A stretch of DNA of 64,000 nt from Paracoccus alkanivorans (GTDB lineage Bacteria > Pseudomonadota > Alphaproteobacteria > Rhodobacterales > Rhodobacteraceae): contig NZ_QOKZ01000003.1 of NCBI RefSeq assembly GCF_003697785.1, forward strand, positions 496,001-560,000. Reading direction: 5' to 3'. This document shows, piece after piece, positions 25,217 to 33,979 of the stretch. The position numbers and the translations under genes are program-made. The notes under the pieces were generated by a model. The model did no database searches. It was not told where the DNA came from and saw only the letters and a list, made by a program, of their open reading frames with translations. The stretch's first letter is position 1; every line of letters starts with the position of its first letter.

Positions 25217-26328
25217 GCACGGAATCCGGTCAGACAACCAGCCGGCTGCGCCGGGCCTGGACCGCATATCGGCTGCGCTGGAAACGGCGCGAGCTGTTAT
25301 GGCGGGCGATCCGGGCCGGGCGCAGGCTGTCGCCACTGTCGGACCGGACCGCCTCGATTGGCAAGGATGATATCCTTCTATTCGCCGCGATTCGCAACGA
25401 GGCCGCCCGTTTGCCCGAATTTCTGGCGCATTACCGGCGCTTGGGAGTCCAGCATTTCCTGATCGTGGACAATGACAGCGACGATGGCTCGGCCGAGCTT
25501 TTGCAGAAGCAACCCGATCTGTCGTTATGGCGCAGCCGCGACAGCTACCGGTCGACCAGGTTCGGCATGGACTGGGTGGGAGCGCTGCTGCTGCGCCATG
25601 GTCACAATCACTGGTGCGTGACTGTCGATGCCGACGAATTGCTGATCTATCCGGAATGGGAGCGTAATGATCTTTCCAGCTTGACGGCGCAACTGGACCG
25701 TCAGGGTATAGACGGCATGGGTGCCTTGATGCTGGACCTGTATCCGCGCGGCCCCCTGGGGCAGGCGGATGCTCCGGAGGGTGCAAGTCTGACAGAACGC
25801 CTGCCCTGGTTCGATGCGGGACCCTACCGAAGCAGGATCGTCGAGCCGAAAGGCAACCGGATCGTGCAGGGCGGTGTCCGTGAACGGGTCTTTTTTGCGG
25901 GGGATCCGGATCGTGCGCCGACTCTGAACAAATTGCCGCTGATCCGGTGGCACTGGCGATATGTATATGTGAACTCAACCCATTCCCTTTTGCCCGGGCG
26001 GTTGAATGACCTGTATGACGGTCCCGGCGATTCCCGGCTTTCAGGCGTCCTGATGCACAGCAAGTTCCTGCCCGAGATCGTCGAGAAATCCGCGGAGGAA
26101 CTTCAGCGCCGTCAGCATTTCGTGGAACCCGAGTTGTTCGTGGACTATCATCATGCAATCACCGACACACCGACATTGTGGCATAGCGGCTCGCAACGCC
26201 TCACGGGCTGGCGCCAATTGGTCCAACTGGGGCTAATGGGAACGGGAGAGGTTCCGCTCGAAAAGCCACCTGTGCAGGAAACGGGCTTGCCTCTTGCGGC
26301 GGTGAAGTCCATTGCGGAAAATGAATAA
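25213..26328 (+). CDS. Glycosyltransferase family 2-like protein (first of a tandem pair)
   Basis: 371-residue cytoplasmic glycosyltransferase of the GT2-like type with the Glyco_tranf_2_4 fold. Residues 57-94 (FAAIRNEAARLPEF, LGVQHFLIVDNDSDDGS) form the nucleotide-binding half, and DADE (139-142) is the metal-binding acidic motif. I chose TTG at 25213, which overlaps the galE stop as TTGA; a basic N-terminal region follows. No membrane helix is evident. Strongly similar in layout to the next gene, indicating duplication. Sugar specificity is unknown; it probably builds the surface polymer of this locus. Confidence 0.8.
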   Translation: MSTESGQTTSRLRRAWTAYRLRWKRRELLWRAIRAGRRLSPLSDRTASIGKDDILLFAAIRNEAARLPEFLAHYRRLGVQHFLIVDNDSDDGSAELLQKQPDLSLWRSRDSYRSTRFGMDWVGALLLRHGHNHWCVTVDADELLIYPEWERNDLSSLTAQLDRQGIDGMGALMLDLYPRGPLGQADAPEGASLTERLPWFDAGPYRSRIVEPKGNRIVQGGVRERVFFAGDPDRAPTLNKLPLIRWHWRYVYVNSTHSLLPGRLNDLYDGPGDSRLSGVLMHSKFLPEIVEKSAEELQRRQHFVEPELFVDYHHAITDTPTLWHSGSQRLTGWRQLVQLGLMGTGEVPLEKPPVQETGLPLAAVKSIAENE

Positions 26329-26352
26329 ATATTAATGCGATCGCAGTGACAG

Positions 26353-27390
26353 GTGCAGAACGTGCGAAGCCTTCAAAACCTGCCAGTTCCGGGCCGGCTA
26401 CGTCGCCGTATAGAGCGGCAGTGGCTGATCGGCCGTGCGATCAAGCGGCGTCATGCGTTGTCGCTGATCTCGGATCGCACCGGACAGATCGGGCGGCGCG
26501 ATATTCTCGCCTTCGTTACTCAACGTAACGAGCGGGTGCGGCTGCCCTATTTCCTGGATTACTACCGCGAGCTTGGCGTGCGGCATTTCCTTTTTGTCGA
26601 TAACAACAGCACGGACGGCAGCACCGATTACCTGAAGGCGCAGCCGGACGTATCGCTGTGGTGGACGAAAGCCGGCTACAAGCAGTCGCGTTTCGGCATG
26701 GACTGGCTGTGCTGGCTGCTGTTTCGCTATGGGCACGGGCATTGGTGTCTGACCGTCGATCCCGACGAGTTCCTGGTTTATCCGCATTGCGACAGCCGCC
26801 CCCTGACCGCGCTGACCGACTGGCTGGGCGATTCCGGGCATCGCTCCTTTCCGGCGATGTTGCTGGACATGTATCCCAAGGGTGCGCTGGACGAGAGGAT
26901 ATATCAGGAAGGACAAAACCCCTTCGAGATCGCCTGCTGGTTCGATCCGGCCAATTACACGATACGGAAGAACAGCTATCTGGGGAATCTGTGGATTCAG
27001 GGAGGGCCGCGAACGCGAACCTTCTTTCCCTATGACCCGAAATCGGGACCCGCACTCAACAAGATTCCGCTGGTGAAATGGAGCCGGCGATACACCTATT
27101 ACAGTTCTACCCATATGCTGCTGCCACGATCCCTGAACTGGGTGTACGACGAGGATGGCGGCGAGATGGCCTCCGGTTGCCTGCTGCATGCCAAGTTCCT
27201 GTCCACTTTCGCGGAAAAATCGACCGAGGAACTGGATCGCGGCCAGCATTATGCGAACAGCCAGGAATATCGCGCCTACCATGCCGGATTGCAGGACGGC
27301 GCACGCCTTTGGTGCAGCGAATCGCGTGAATACCGTGACTGGAGGCAGCTTGAGGATCTTGGCCTGATATCGAGTGGGAACTGGCCATGA
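26353..27390 (+). CDS. Glycosyltransferase family 2-like protein (second of a tandem pair)
   Basis: 345-residue paralog of the preceding glycosyltransferase. Shared blocks include LISDRTGQIGRRDILAF, QRNERVRLPYFLDYYRELG, LFVDNNSTDGS and the acidic motif DPDE (136-139), then FGMDW and STHMLLP-type segments. GTG at 26353 is the first in-frame start after the 24-bp gap; another GTG at 26362 is possible. Its stop overlaps the next start as ATGA, so it is translationally coupled to the GT14-like gene. Acceptor and donor are unknown. Confidence 0.82.
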   Translation: MQNVRSLQNLPVPGRLRRRIERQWLIGRAIKRRHALSLISDRTGQIGRRDILAFVTQRNERVRLPYFLDYYRELGVRHFLFVDNNSTDGSTDYLKAQPDVSLWWTKAGYKQSRFGMDWLCWLLFRYGHGHWCLTVDPDEFLVYPHCDSRPLTALTDWLGDSGHRSFPAMLLDMYPKGALDERIYQEGQNPFEIACWFDPANYTIRKNSYLGNLWIQGGPRTRTFFPYDPKSGPALNKIPLVKWSRRYTYYSSTHMLLPRSLNWVYDEDGGEMASGCLLHAKFLSTFAEKSTEELDRGQHYANSQEYRAYHAGLQDGARLWCSESREYRDWRQLEDLGLISSGNWP

Positions 27391-29072
27391 CTGAAGCGGT
27401 TAATCTGGGTGTCATATTATTGTGCCATGCGAATCTTCGCATGGCGGCGAGGATGGCTCGAATCTGGGCCGATGGCGGCGCCAGGGTGGTTATCCATATC
27501 GACGCCAAGGCTCCGGCTTCCGATGTCGCCGAGATGAAGCAAAGCCTGTCGGATCTGCCGGACATCGCGTATTCGCGGCGAATCCGTTGCAACTGGGGAC
27601 GGTTCAGCCTGATCGAGGCGACCCAGCATGCCGCGAGCCAACTGCTCGAGACCTGGCCCGAAACGACGCATGTCTATCTGGCTTCGGGTTCCTGTCTGCC
27701 ATTGCGGCCGATAGCTGACCTGAGGGCGTTTCTGGCTCTGGATCCCAATCGCGATTATATCGAAAGCGTCGACACCAACGAAGTCGGATGGGTTATCGGG
27801 GGCCTGAACGAGGAACGGTTTACCCTGTATTTCCCGGTTGACTGGCGCAAGCATCGAAAACTGTTCGATCGCTGTGTCGAGATACAGCGCAAGCTGGGTA
27901 TCCGCCGGAAATTGCCCCGGGGGCTGACACCGCATCTTGGCTCGCAATGGTGGTGCCTTACGGCCAATACCCTGCGCGCGATCCTGAACGATCCGCGCCG
28001 CAAAGAGTATGATCGGTTTTTTCGTCGAAGCTGGATTCCCGATGAAAGCTATTTCCAGTCATTGGCCCGCCGCCACTCGGGCAGTATCGAAAGCCGTTCG
28101 CTGACATTCGCGAGATTCGATCACCGGGGTCGTCCCTATCAGGCTTATGACGATCACTTGCAAGTTCTGGAGGAAGCCAATTGCTTCGTGGCCCGCAAGA
28201 TCTGGCCCGGCGCGACGCAACTGCTTGGGTATTTCCCAAGGCCGGCCGGCCCCGGGCCCGATCCGACACCACCGCAACCGGCGAATATCGAACGGCTGAT
28301 CGCGCGCACTGTCAGCCGCCGCATTCTGGGGCGGCCGGGACTGTATATGCAAAGCCGATTTCCCCGCAAGGATTCCGAGAACGGCAAGACCTCCGCCCCC
28401 TATGCGGTATTCCAGGGGCTGACCGACATTTTCCCCGGTTTCGAAGACTGGCTTCGCGATTATTTGCCGGGTGATGTCCATGGACATCTGCTGGGACCAG
28501 AGATGGTGGAGTTCGCCGGACGCCCGGAGATCGGCCCCGGCGCGCTTTCATCCAGCGCCGTCCTGCGTGACTATGATCCGCAGGGTTTCCTGACCGCGTT
28601 GATCCGGATGACTGAACAGATGCAGGTATTTCAGTTCAGCCCGCGCGACAACCAGGACCTGAACTGGTTCATGGCAACCGATCCCAACGCGTATCTGTTT
28701 GTCGTTACCGGGGCCTGGAACCTGCCCCTGCTGGACATGGACATGCCCTTTGACGATATACGCCGCATCACGGCCAAGCTGCAACGCACCGAGATGGAAC
28801 TGCTTGAGGTGCTCAATTCGGTTTGGGTAAAGGCCCGTGTGCAACTGTGGGAGTTCAACGACTTCATTGCCCGGCCGCAGGCGATACTGGACAAGGCACT
28901 GGGCCAGATCGACCCGGATGCCAAACCAGTGACGAAGCTGCCGCCGATGCGGGACATAACAGGGCTGCCGGAGCATTTGCAGCGCCTGCGTAACTCCGGA
29001 CTGCACCCCCGCCTGACCGGCGATCAGCCGATCACGAAAGCGTCCCATATCCTGGCGAGGAACAATATTTGA
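27387..29072 (+). CDS. GT14-like (Branch/core-2 beta-1,6-N-acetylglucosaminyltransferase-type) protein with C-terminal extension
   Basis: 561-residue protein. Residues 1 to about 300 resemble the Branch (GT14) domain: VILLCHANLRMAARMARI at the start, VVIHIDAKA, then THVYLASGSCLPL and SQWWCLTANTLRAIL, which are typical of core-2/I-branching enzymes and plant or bacterial relatives. Residues about 330-560 form an extra domain seen in many Rhodobacterales homologs (DUF5927-like, from memory) with no known function. Coupled to the genes on both sides (ATGA with the GT2 gene, TGATG with the sulfotransferase), which argues that a branching sugar transfer and sulfation act on the same polymer. Confidence 0.82.
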   Translation: MTEAVNLGVILLCHANLRMAARMARIWADGGARVVIHIDAKAPASDVAEMKQSLSDLPDIAYSRRIRCNWGRFSLIEATQHAASQLLETWPETTHVYLASGSCLPLRPIADLRAFLALDPNRDYIESVDTNEVGWVIGGLNEERFTLYFPVDWRKHRKLFDRCVEIQRKLGIRRKLPRGLTPHLGSQWWCLTANTLRAILNDPRRKEYDRFFRRSWIPDESYFQSLARRHSGSIESRSLTFARFDHRGRPYQAYDDHLQVLEEANCFVARKIWPGATQLLGYFPRPAGPGPDPTPPQPANIERLIARTVSRRILGRPGLYMQSRFPRKDSENGKTSAPYAVFQGLTDIFPGFEDWLRDYLPGDVHGHLLGPEMVEFAGRPEIGPGALSSSAVLRDYDPQGFLTALIRMTEQMQVFQFSPRDNQDLNWFMATDPNAYLFVVTGAWNLPLLDMDMPFDDIRRITAKLQRTEMELLEVLNSVWVKARVQLWEFNDFIARPQAILDKALGQIDPDAKPVTKLPPMRDITGLPEHLQRLRNSGLHPRLTGDQPITKASHILARNNI

Positions 29073-30472
29073 TGACCGAGACTTTCCGCAGCTTTGTGAT
29101 TTTCGCCGAAATGCGCACCGGTTCGAACCTGCTGGAGGCGACCCTGAACGCGGTCAAGAAAGTCACCTGCTTTGGTGAGGCGTTCAATCCCTATATGATG
29201 GGCTGGCCGGACAAGGACGAATTGCAGGGCATCACGCGCAAGGAACGCGAGGCCGATCCGATGTTGCTGCTGAACGCGCTGTTCGACAAGCCCGGGCATT
29301 TGCCGGGGTTTCGCTATTTCCACGATCACGATCCGCGCGTGTTCGACGCGATCATGGATGACCGGCGCTGCGCCAAGATCATCCTGACCCGCAACCCGCT
29401 TGAAAGCTATGTCTCGACCCGGCTGGCATGGGAAACCAATCAATGGAAGCTGAACGAGACCGAAATGCCGATTCCTGCCTCGATCGACTATAATGGCGAC
29501 GAGTTTCGCCGGATGCTGTCGGATATCCGCGATTTCCAGATGCGCGTCATGCATCGCCTGCAGACCAGCGGTCAAAGCGGCTTCTGGCTGGGCTACAACG
29601 ATCTTCGGGACAGCAAGGTGATGACCGGCCTTCTGCACTGGCTTGGACGCACCGATATCGAACAGGTCATGCCCGCCAGTGACCAGATCCCGCAGAATCC
29701 GCGCTCGATGGAGCAGAAGGTTTCGAATTTTCAGGATATGCAGTCCGATCTGCAAAAACTGGATCCCTTCGCATTGAGCCAGGCGCCGAGTTTCGAACCA
29801 CGCCGCGGTCCGGCCGTTCCCAGTTTCCTGACCAGCGAGGCGGGTTCGGGACTGATCTACATGCCCATCAAGGGCGGTCTGGCGATCCATCAGGAGGATT
29901 GGTTCAGGGATTTGGGCGAGGCAGCGGGCAGTTACACGCAAGGCAGCCTGCGCCAGTGGAAGCGCCGGCATCCGGGTCATCGCAGCTTCACCATTCTGCG
30001 CCATCCCCTGCGCCGCGCATGGGACGCGTTTCTGCATCTTTTGTCTGCCGCCCGGCCCGAGTTGCGGCAATTGATGCGCGACGTGCATCGTGTGCCTTTA
30101 CCTGAGGATGCGAAACTGATCGACCTTGGCGACGATCAGGCCATGCCCCTGTTCCGCTCCTTTCTGGAATTTCTCGGCCGTAATCTGAACGCCCAGACAA
30201 CCCTGCCAACTCATCCGCATTGGGCAAGTCAATCAGCCGTTATTGCCGGCTTCGGCCGCTTTTCTCAGCCCGATATGCTGATGCGAGAGGACCGGTTGGG
30301 CGAAGATATCGCTCATCTTTGCCAAAGCGCGGGCATCACCGATCCGAAAACCGAAAAGCTGGAAGCAGACAGTTACCCTGCGTTCTTGTCCGACAAGGAT
30401 CTGGTTGCCGCCGCCCGATCGGCCTATATGCGCGATTACATCGCTTTCGGTTTTCCAGCCAATCCGGAATAG
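29072..30472 (+). CDS. Two-domain sulfotransferase family protein
   Basis: 466 residues. The N-terminal half has a PAPS-site motif FAEMRTGSNLLEATL (11-25) and a 3'-phosphate motif ILTRNPLESYVSTRLAW (104-120), as in NodH/Stf0-type sulfotransferases. The C-terminal half carries features of Golgi-type carbohydrate sulfotransferases: LRHPLRRAWDAF (309-320), HPHWASQS (381-388) and YMRDYIAFGF (452-461), but its expected 5'-phosphosulfate loop is weak (YMPIKGGLAIHQ, 263-274). So two sulfotransferase-like units appear fused, the second perhaps only partly active. ATG at 29072 overlaps the previous stop. It probably sulfates the polysaccharide of this locus, with CysQ clearing PAP. Confidence 0.8.
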   Translation: MTETFRSFVIFAEMRTGSNLLEATLNAVKKVTCFGEAFNPYMMGWPDKDELQGITRKEREADPMLLLNALFDKPGHLPGFRYFHDHDPRVFDAIMDDRRCAKIILTRNPLESYVSTRLAWETNQWKLNETEMPIPASIDYNGDEFRRMLSDIRDFQMRVMHRLQTSGQSGFWLGYNDLRDSKVMTGLLHWLGRTDIEQVMPASDQIPQNPRSMEQKVSNFQDMQSDLQKLDPFALSQAPSFEPRRGPAVPSFLTSEAGSGLIYMPIKGGLAIHQEDWFRDLGEAAGSYTQGSLRQWKRRHPGHRSFTILRHPLRRAWDAFLHLLSAARPELRQLMRDVHRVPLPEDAKLIDLGDDQAMPLFRSFLEFLGRNLNAQTTLPTHPHWASQSAVIAGFGRFSQPDMLMREDRLGEDIAHLCQSAGITDPKTEKLEADSYPAFLSDKDLVAAARSAYMRDYIAFGFPANPE

Positions 30473-30475
30473 GCC

Positions 30476-30491
30476 GCGCCGGCACCGGCGC
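30476..30491. terminator. Candidate bidirectional hairpin between convergent genes
   Basis: GCGCCGG and CCGGCGC pair perfectly around a 2-nt centre, in the 37-bp gap between the convergent sulfotransferase and phosphomannomutase genes. There is no T-run on either side, so intrinsic termination is uncertain. Confidence 0.35.
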
Positions 30492-30509
30492 AGCCTGCGG
30501 TATTGGCCG

Positions 30510-31901
30510 TCAGCCCTTCAGCAATGCAGCCAACTCGGCCTGCTTCTCGGCCACCAGCGCGGCATCGCCGTCGGATTCGAGGTTCAGCCGCACGACCGGC
30601 TCGGTATTCGATTTGCGCAGGTTGAAGCGCCACTTGCCGAAATCCAGCGACACCCCGTCCAGATCGTCCCGGCTTTCGGCCTGCGCCTCGTAACGTTCGA
30701 TCAGCCGGGCAATCGCGGCATCGGGGTCTTCGATCTTGTAATTCGTCTCGCCCGAGGAAGGATAAAGCGTCATCCGTTCCGACAGCAACTCGGCCAGCGT
30801 CTTGCCCTTGCGTGCGAGAAGTTCGATCATCAGCAGCCAGGGGATCATACCGCTGTCGCAATAATAGAAGTCCCGGAAATAGTGGTGCGCCGACATTTCG
30901 CCGCCGTAAATCGCGCCGACATCGCGCATCTTGCGCTTGATGAAGGCATGACCGGTCTTGCTGACCACTGCCTCGCCGCCGGCCTCCTCGATCATGGCGC
31001 GGGTGTTCATGATGACGCGGGGATCATGCACGACCTTCTCGCCGGGAAATTTCTCGAGGAACGCGGCACCCAGAAGGCCGACGATATATTCGCCGGGAAT
31101 GAAGCGGCCATTTTCGTCAAAGAAGAAGCAACGGTCGAAATCGCCATCCCATGCGACACCCAGATCGGCATTCTCATCCTTGACGGCCTGAACGGTCGGG
31201 GGCTGGTTTTCGGGCAGAAGCGGGTTCGGAATGCCGTTCGGAAAACTGGAATCGACATCGTGATGCAGGCGCACGAATCTCAGCGGAGCCCCTCTGCGCT
31301 GCAGCTCTTCGGCAATGGCGTCAAAGGTCGGCCCGGCAGTGCCGTTCCCGGCATTGACCAGGATTTTCATCGGTTTCAGTGCACCGATATCCACGAAATC
31401 GGCCATCGCCCTGGCATAGTCCGCCCGCGCATGGCTGAAATCCGTGACTTCGCCCTTTTTTGCGGTTGGCGCGAAATCGCCCGAGCTTGCCAGTTCGACG
31501 ATCGGCGGCAATTCGGTGGCCGGGTCCAGCGGGGCCGAACCACGTCCGACGATTTTCATTCCGTTGTAATTGATAGGGTTATGCGAGGCAGTCACCTCGA
31601 TCCCGCCATCGGTGTCGTGGAAGCCGGTATGGAAATACACCTCTTCGGTCCCGGCGAGCCCGATATCCAGAACGTCGGCGCCACCATCGGTCAGTCCGCT
31701 GATCAGCGCTGCAGCAAGTTCCGGGGAACTGGCGCGGCTGTCACGCCCGACGACCACCCGCTTGGCACTTCTGGCCTCGGCGAAAGCTCGACCGATCCGG
31801 TAAGCGACATCCGGGTCCAGGTTGACACCTAACTCACCCCGCACATCATAGGCCTTGAAGCAGGTGATCTCGCGGTGGCCAAGCTTGTTTCCATCGTTCA
31901 T
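30510..31901 (-). CDS. Phosphomannomutase/phosphoglucomutase (ManB/CpsG type)
   Basis: 463-residue alpha-D-phosphohexomutase. Phosphoserine S106 lies in TASHNPINYNGMKI, the metal loop is DGDFDR, and the sugar-binding loop GGEMSAHHYFRDFYYCDSG and phosphate loop RKSNTEP near the C terminus are all present. It interconverts mannose 1- and 6-phosphate, and often glucose phosphates, so it can feed GDP-mannose and, through galU, UDP-glucose. ATG at 31901 has AAAGGGA upstream. Transcribed towards the sulfotransferase gene, with its own promoter in 31902-32041. Confidence 0.93.
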   Translation of the reverse strand: MNDGNKLGHREITCFKAYDVRGELGVNLDPDVAYRIGRAFAEARSAKRVVVGRDSRASSPELAAALISGLTDGGADVLDIGLAGTEEVYFHTGFHDTDGGIEVTASHNPINYNGMKIVGRGSAPLDPATELPPIVELASSGDFAPTAKKGEVTDFSHARADYARAMADFVDIGALKPMKILVNAGNGTAGPTFDAIAEELQRRGAPLRFVRLHHDVDSSFPNGIPNPLLPENQPPTVQAVKDENADLGVAWDGDFDRCFFFDENGRFIPGEYIVGLLGAAFLEKFPGEKVVHDPRVIMNTRAMIEEAGGEAVVSKTGHAFIKRKMRDVGAIYGGEMSAHHYFRDFYYCDSGMIPWLLMIELLARKGKTLAELLSERMTLYPSSGETNYKIEDPDAAIARLIERYEAQAESRDDLDGVSLDFGKWRFNLRKSNTEPVVRLNLESDGDAALVAEKQAELAALLKG

Positions 31902-32041
31902 GGGCGCGTTCCCTTTCTACGCAGCGGTTGTCAGTAGCGCTAACAGCTTGCGTGCGGAATTCAAGCCTCTCTGGTCCCTTGGGCGGAGGTGACGCGAGCG
32001 CTCGGGAAGGTTAGATCGGGTAGGAAAACACGGAGATTCGC

Positions 32042-32443
32042 ATGGATACCAAAGCACTGATCACGGCCTATTTCGATGCCTTCAACGCGGGCCGGACCGA
32101 CGGGATGCTGGAACTGCTGCATGACGAGGTCGAACATCACGTCAACGAGGGGCAGATCCGTAAGGGCAAGGAACTGTTCGCGGAATTCAACGCACATATG
32201 ACCGAATGCTATCGCGAGAACCTGACCGACATGGTGATTTTCGCCAATGAAGCCGGGGACCGCGCGGCGGCGGAGTTCGTCGTGAATGGCACCTATCTCA
32301 AAACCGACGAGGGATTGCCGCCCGCAAATGGCCAGACTTACCGTCTGCCTGCCGGGTCGTTCTTTACCATCCGCGACGGCAAGATTTCGCGCGTTACGAC
32401 CTATTACAATCTTGGTGAATGGACCCGGCAGGTCAGCGCATGA
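32042..32443 (+). CDS. SnoaL-like/NTF2-fold polyketide cyclase or ketosteroid-isomerase-related protein
   Basis: 133-residue single-domain protein of the NTF2-like superfamily (SnoaL or ketosteroid isomerase-like): AYFDAFNAGRTDGMLELLHDEVEHHVNEG at the start and a conserved sheet ending FFTIRDGKISRVTTYYN. Such proteins bind small hydrophobic or carbonyl compounds; the reaction cannot be predicted. GGAG precedes the ATG. Its stop overlaps the GNAT start (ATGA), which in turn overlaps the nitrilase start (GTGA), so three small-molecule genes form one tight operon. Confidence 0.8.
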   Translation: MDTKALITAYFDAFNAGRTDGMLELLHDEVEHHVNEGQIRKGKELFAEFNAHMTECYRENLTDMVIFANEAGDRAAAEFVVNGTYLKTDEGLPPANGQTYRLPAGSFFTIRDGKISRVTTYYNLGEWTRQVSA

Positions 32444-33024
32444 GCATCACGACGCGCGTTCTGACCGGCGAGGCGCTGGAGGCGGCGCTGGACGATGTCG
32501 CGCGTCTGCGCATCGCCGTGTTCCGCGCATGGCCGTATCTTTATGACGGCGATCTGGATTACGAACGGAATTACCTGACCGCGTATCAATCGCCGAGAGC
32601 GGTGGTTGTGGCGGCCATGGACGGGAGCCGGATCATCGGCGCGTCGACCGGTGCGCCGATGGCCGATCACGCCGATGATTTCGCCGCAGCGTTCAGGGAC
32701 CGGCCCGAGCCGTTGGCCGATATCTTCTATTGCGCGGAGTCCGTCCTGCTGCCGGAATATCGCGGCCATGGGCTTGGTCATGCATTTTTCGATGCGCGCG
32801 AGGATCACGCCAGAGGGCTGGGCGCACGGTATTGCGCCTTTTGCAGCGTCATGCGTCCTGCGGATCATCCGGCCCGGCCCGCCGATTACCGGCCTTTGGA
32901 CGGTTTCTGGCGCAAGCGTGGTTATGCGCCGTTACCGGGTGTCATCGCGCATTTTTCGTGGAAAGATACCGGAGATTCGATGCAAACCGAGAAACCGCTG
33001 CAATTCTGGATGAGGTCATTGTGA
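32440..33024 (+). CDS. GNAT-family N-acetyltransferase
   Basis: 194-residue GNAT-like acyltransferase. The acetyl-CoA loop is in the stretch ESVLLPEYRGHGLGHAFFDARE (R/Q-x-x-G-x-G/A type, YRGHGLGHAF), and the last strands contain PLDGFWRKRGYAPLPG, where many members contact acceptor. ATG at 32440 overlaps the previous stop by 4 bp. Together with the nitrilase-type amidohydrolase it could handle an amine or amide metabolite; no substrate can be named. Confidence 0.8.
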   Translation: MSITTRVLTGEALEAALDDVARLRIAVFRAWPYLYDGDLDYERNYLTAYQSPRAVVVAAMDGSRIIGASTGAPMADHADDFAAAFRDRPEPLADIFYCAESVLLPEYRGHGLGHAFFDAREDHARGLGARYCAFCSVMRPADHPARPADYRPLDGFWRKRGYAPLPGVIAHFSWKDTGDSMQTEKPLQFWMRSL

Positions 33025-33881
33025 AAATCGCTGCCGCCGCCTATCCGCTCGACTGGTTCGATGATTTCAACCAATACGAGGCCAAGTTGGCATCGTGGGT
33101 CGAGGCTGCCGATGGGGCTGAATTGCTGGTCTTTCCTGAATACGGCGCGATGGAACTCGCCTCTCTTGGCGGCCGGGAGGCGGCGGGTGATCCGGAGGCG
33201 TCATTGCACGAGGTCGCGCGCCATGCGGATGCAGTTTGCGCCCTGCATGAAAAGCTGGCGGCACGGCATGGTTGCCATATCCTCGCCGCGTCAGCCCCGG
33301 TATTCGAGGCCGACAGGCCGATGAACCGCGCGGTCTTGTATGGTCCCGCTGGCCGCATCGGCCATCAGGACAAGCAGATCATGACCCGATTCGAGCGGGA
33401 TGACTGGGATGTTACCGGCGGCTCGGGTTTGCGCGTCTTCGACACGGCCCTGGGGCGAATCGGGATCCTGATCTGTTATGACAGCGAGTTCCCCCTGCTG
33501 GGCCGGGTTCTGGCCGAAGCCGGAGCCGAGCTGATCCTCGTGCCAAGCTGCACCGACACGATTGCCGGGTTTCACCGGGTCCGCATCGGAGCGATGGCGC
33601 GGGCGTTGGAAAGCCAGTGCGTGGTGGTTCACTCTCCGGTTGTTGGTTCCTGCGACTGGATGCCGGCGGTGGACGAAAACCGTGGGCGTGCCGCGATTTA
33701 TGGCCCGCCCGATGGCTTCTGGCCGGAAACCGGGATCATTGCCGAGGGCGAGATGGACCTGCCCGGATGGGTCACGGCCCGGATAGACCTGTCCCGGGTC
33801 AGTCAGAGTCGCAGTGATGGCGCGGTGTTGCCCTATGCGCATTGGCCTGAATCCACCGAATCCGCACTGATCCGGGATTAG
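33021..33881 (+). CDS. Carbon-nitrogen hydrolase (nitrilase superfamily) family protein
   Basis: 286-residue nitrilase-superfamily amidase. The Glu-Lys-Cys triad is E40 in VFPEYGAMEL, K118 in GHQDKQIMTRFE and C152 in ILICYDSEFP. GTG at 33021 overlaps the GNAT stop as GTGA; earlier in-frame codons lie within the GNAT gene. Members hydrolyse amides such as N-carbamoyl amines, omega-amides or beta-ureidopropionate. The upstream acetyltransferase suggests action on an amide side chain, but this is a guess. A strong terminator follows at 33954. Confidence 0.88.
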   Translation: MKIAAAAYPLDWFDDFNQYEAKLASWVEAADGAELLVFPEYGAMELASLGGREAAGDPEASLHEVARHADAVCALHEKLAARHGCHILAASAPVFEADRPMNRAVLYGPAGRIGHQDKQIMTRFERDDWDVTGGSGLRVFDTALGRIGILICYDSEFPLLGRVLAEAGAELILVPSCTDTIAGFHRVRIGAMARALESQCVVVHSPVVGSCDWMPAVDENRGRAAIYGPPDGFWPETGIIAEGEMDLPGWVTARIDLSRVSQSRSDGAVLPYAHWPESTESALIRD

Positions 33882-33953
33882 CATTCCTGAACCTGCGCGC
33901 AATTCGGCTGATTCCTGTAGGACCGGCCCCGATCTTTTTTAGCGCCATCTCTA

Positions 33954-33979
33954 CCCGGCCGGCTTAGCCGGGCTTTTTT
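33954..33979 (+). terminator. Rho-independent terminator after the nitrilase operon
   Basis: CCCGGC (33954-33959) pairs with GCCGGG (33967-33972) and is followed by C and six T residues (33974-33979). It overlaps the last codons of the convergent Fur-family gene. A second T-run (gatctttttt, about 33931-33940) lies upstream without a clear stem. Confidence 0.75.

Noticed and set aside
23996..26158. A 720-codon open frame on the minus strand
   Set aside because: It runs antisense to galU, galE and the first glycosyltransferase, all of which have clear family motifs. Long antisense frames are expected in GC-rich DNA.
27387..29072. Start of a separate gene in the C-terminal half of the GT14-like protein
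   Set aside because: The frame is continuous with no internal ribosome site; homologs with this extension are known to me in related bacteria.
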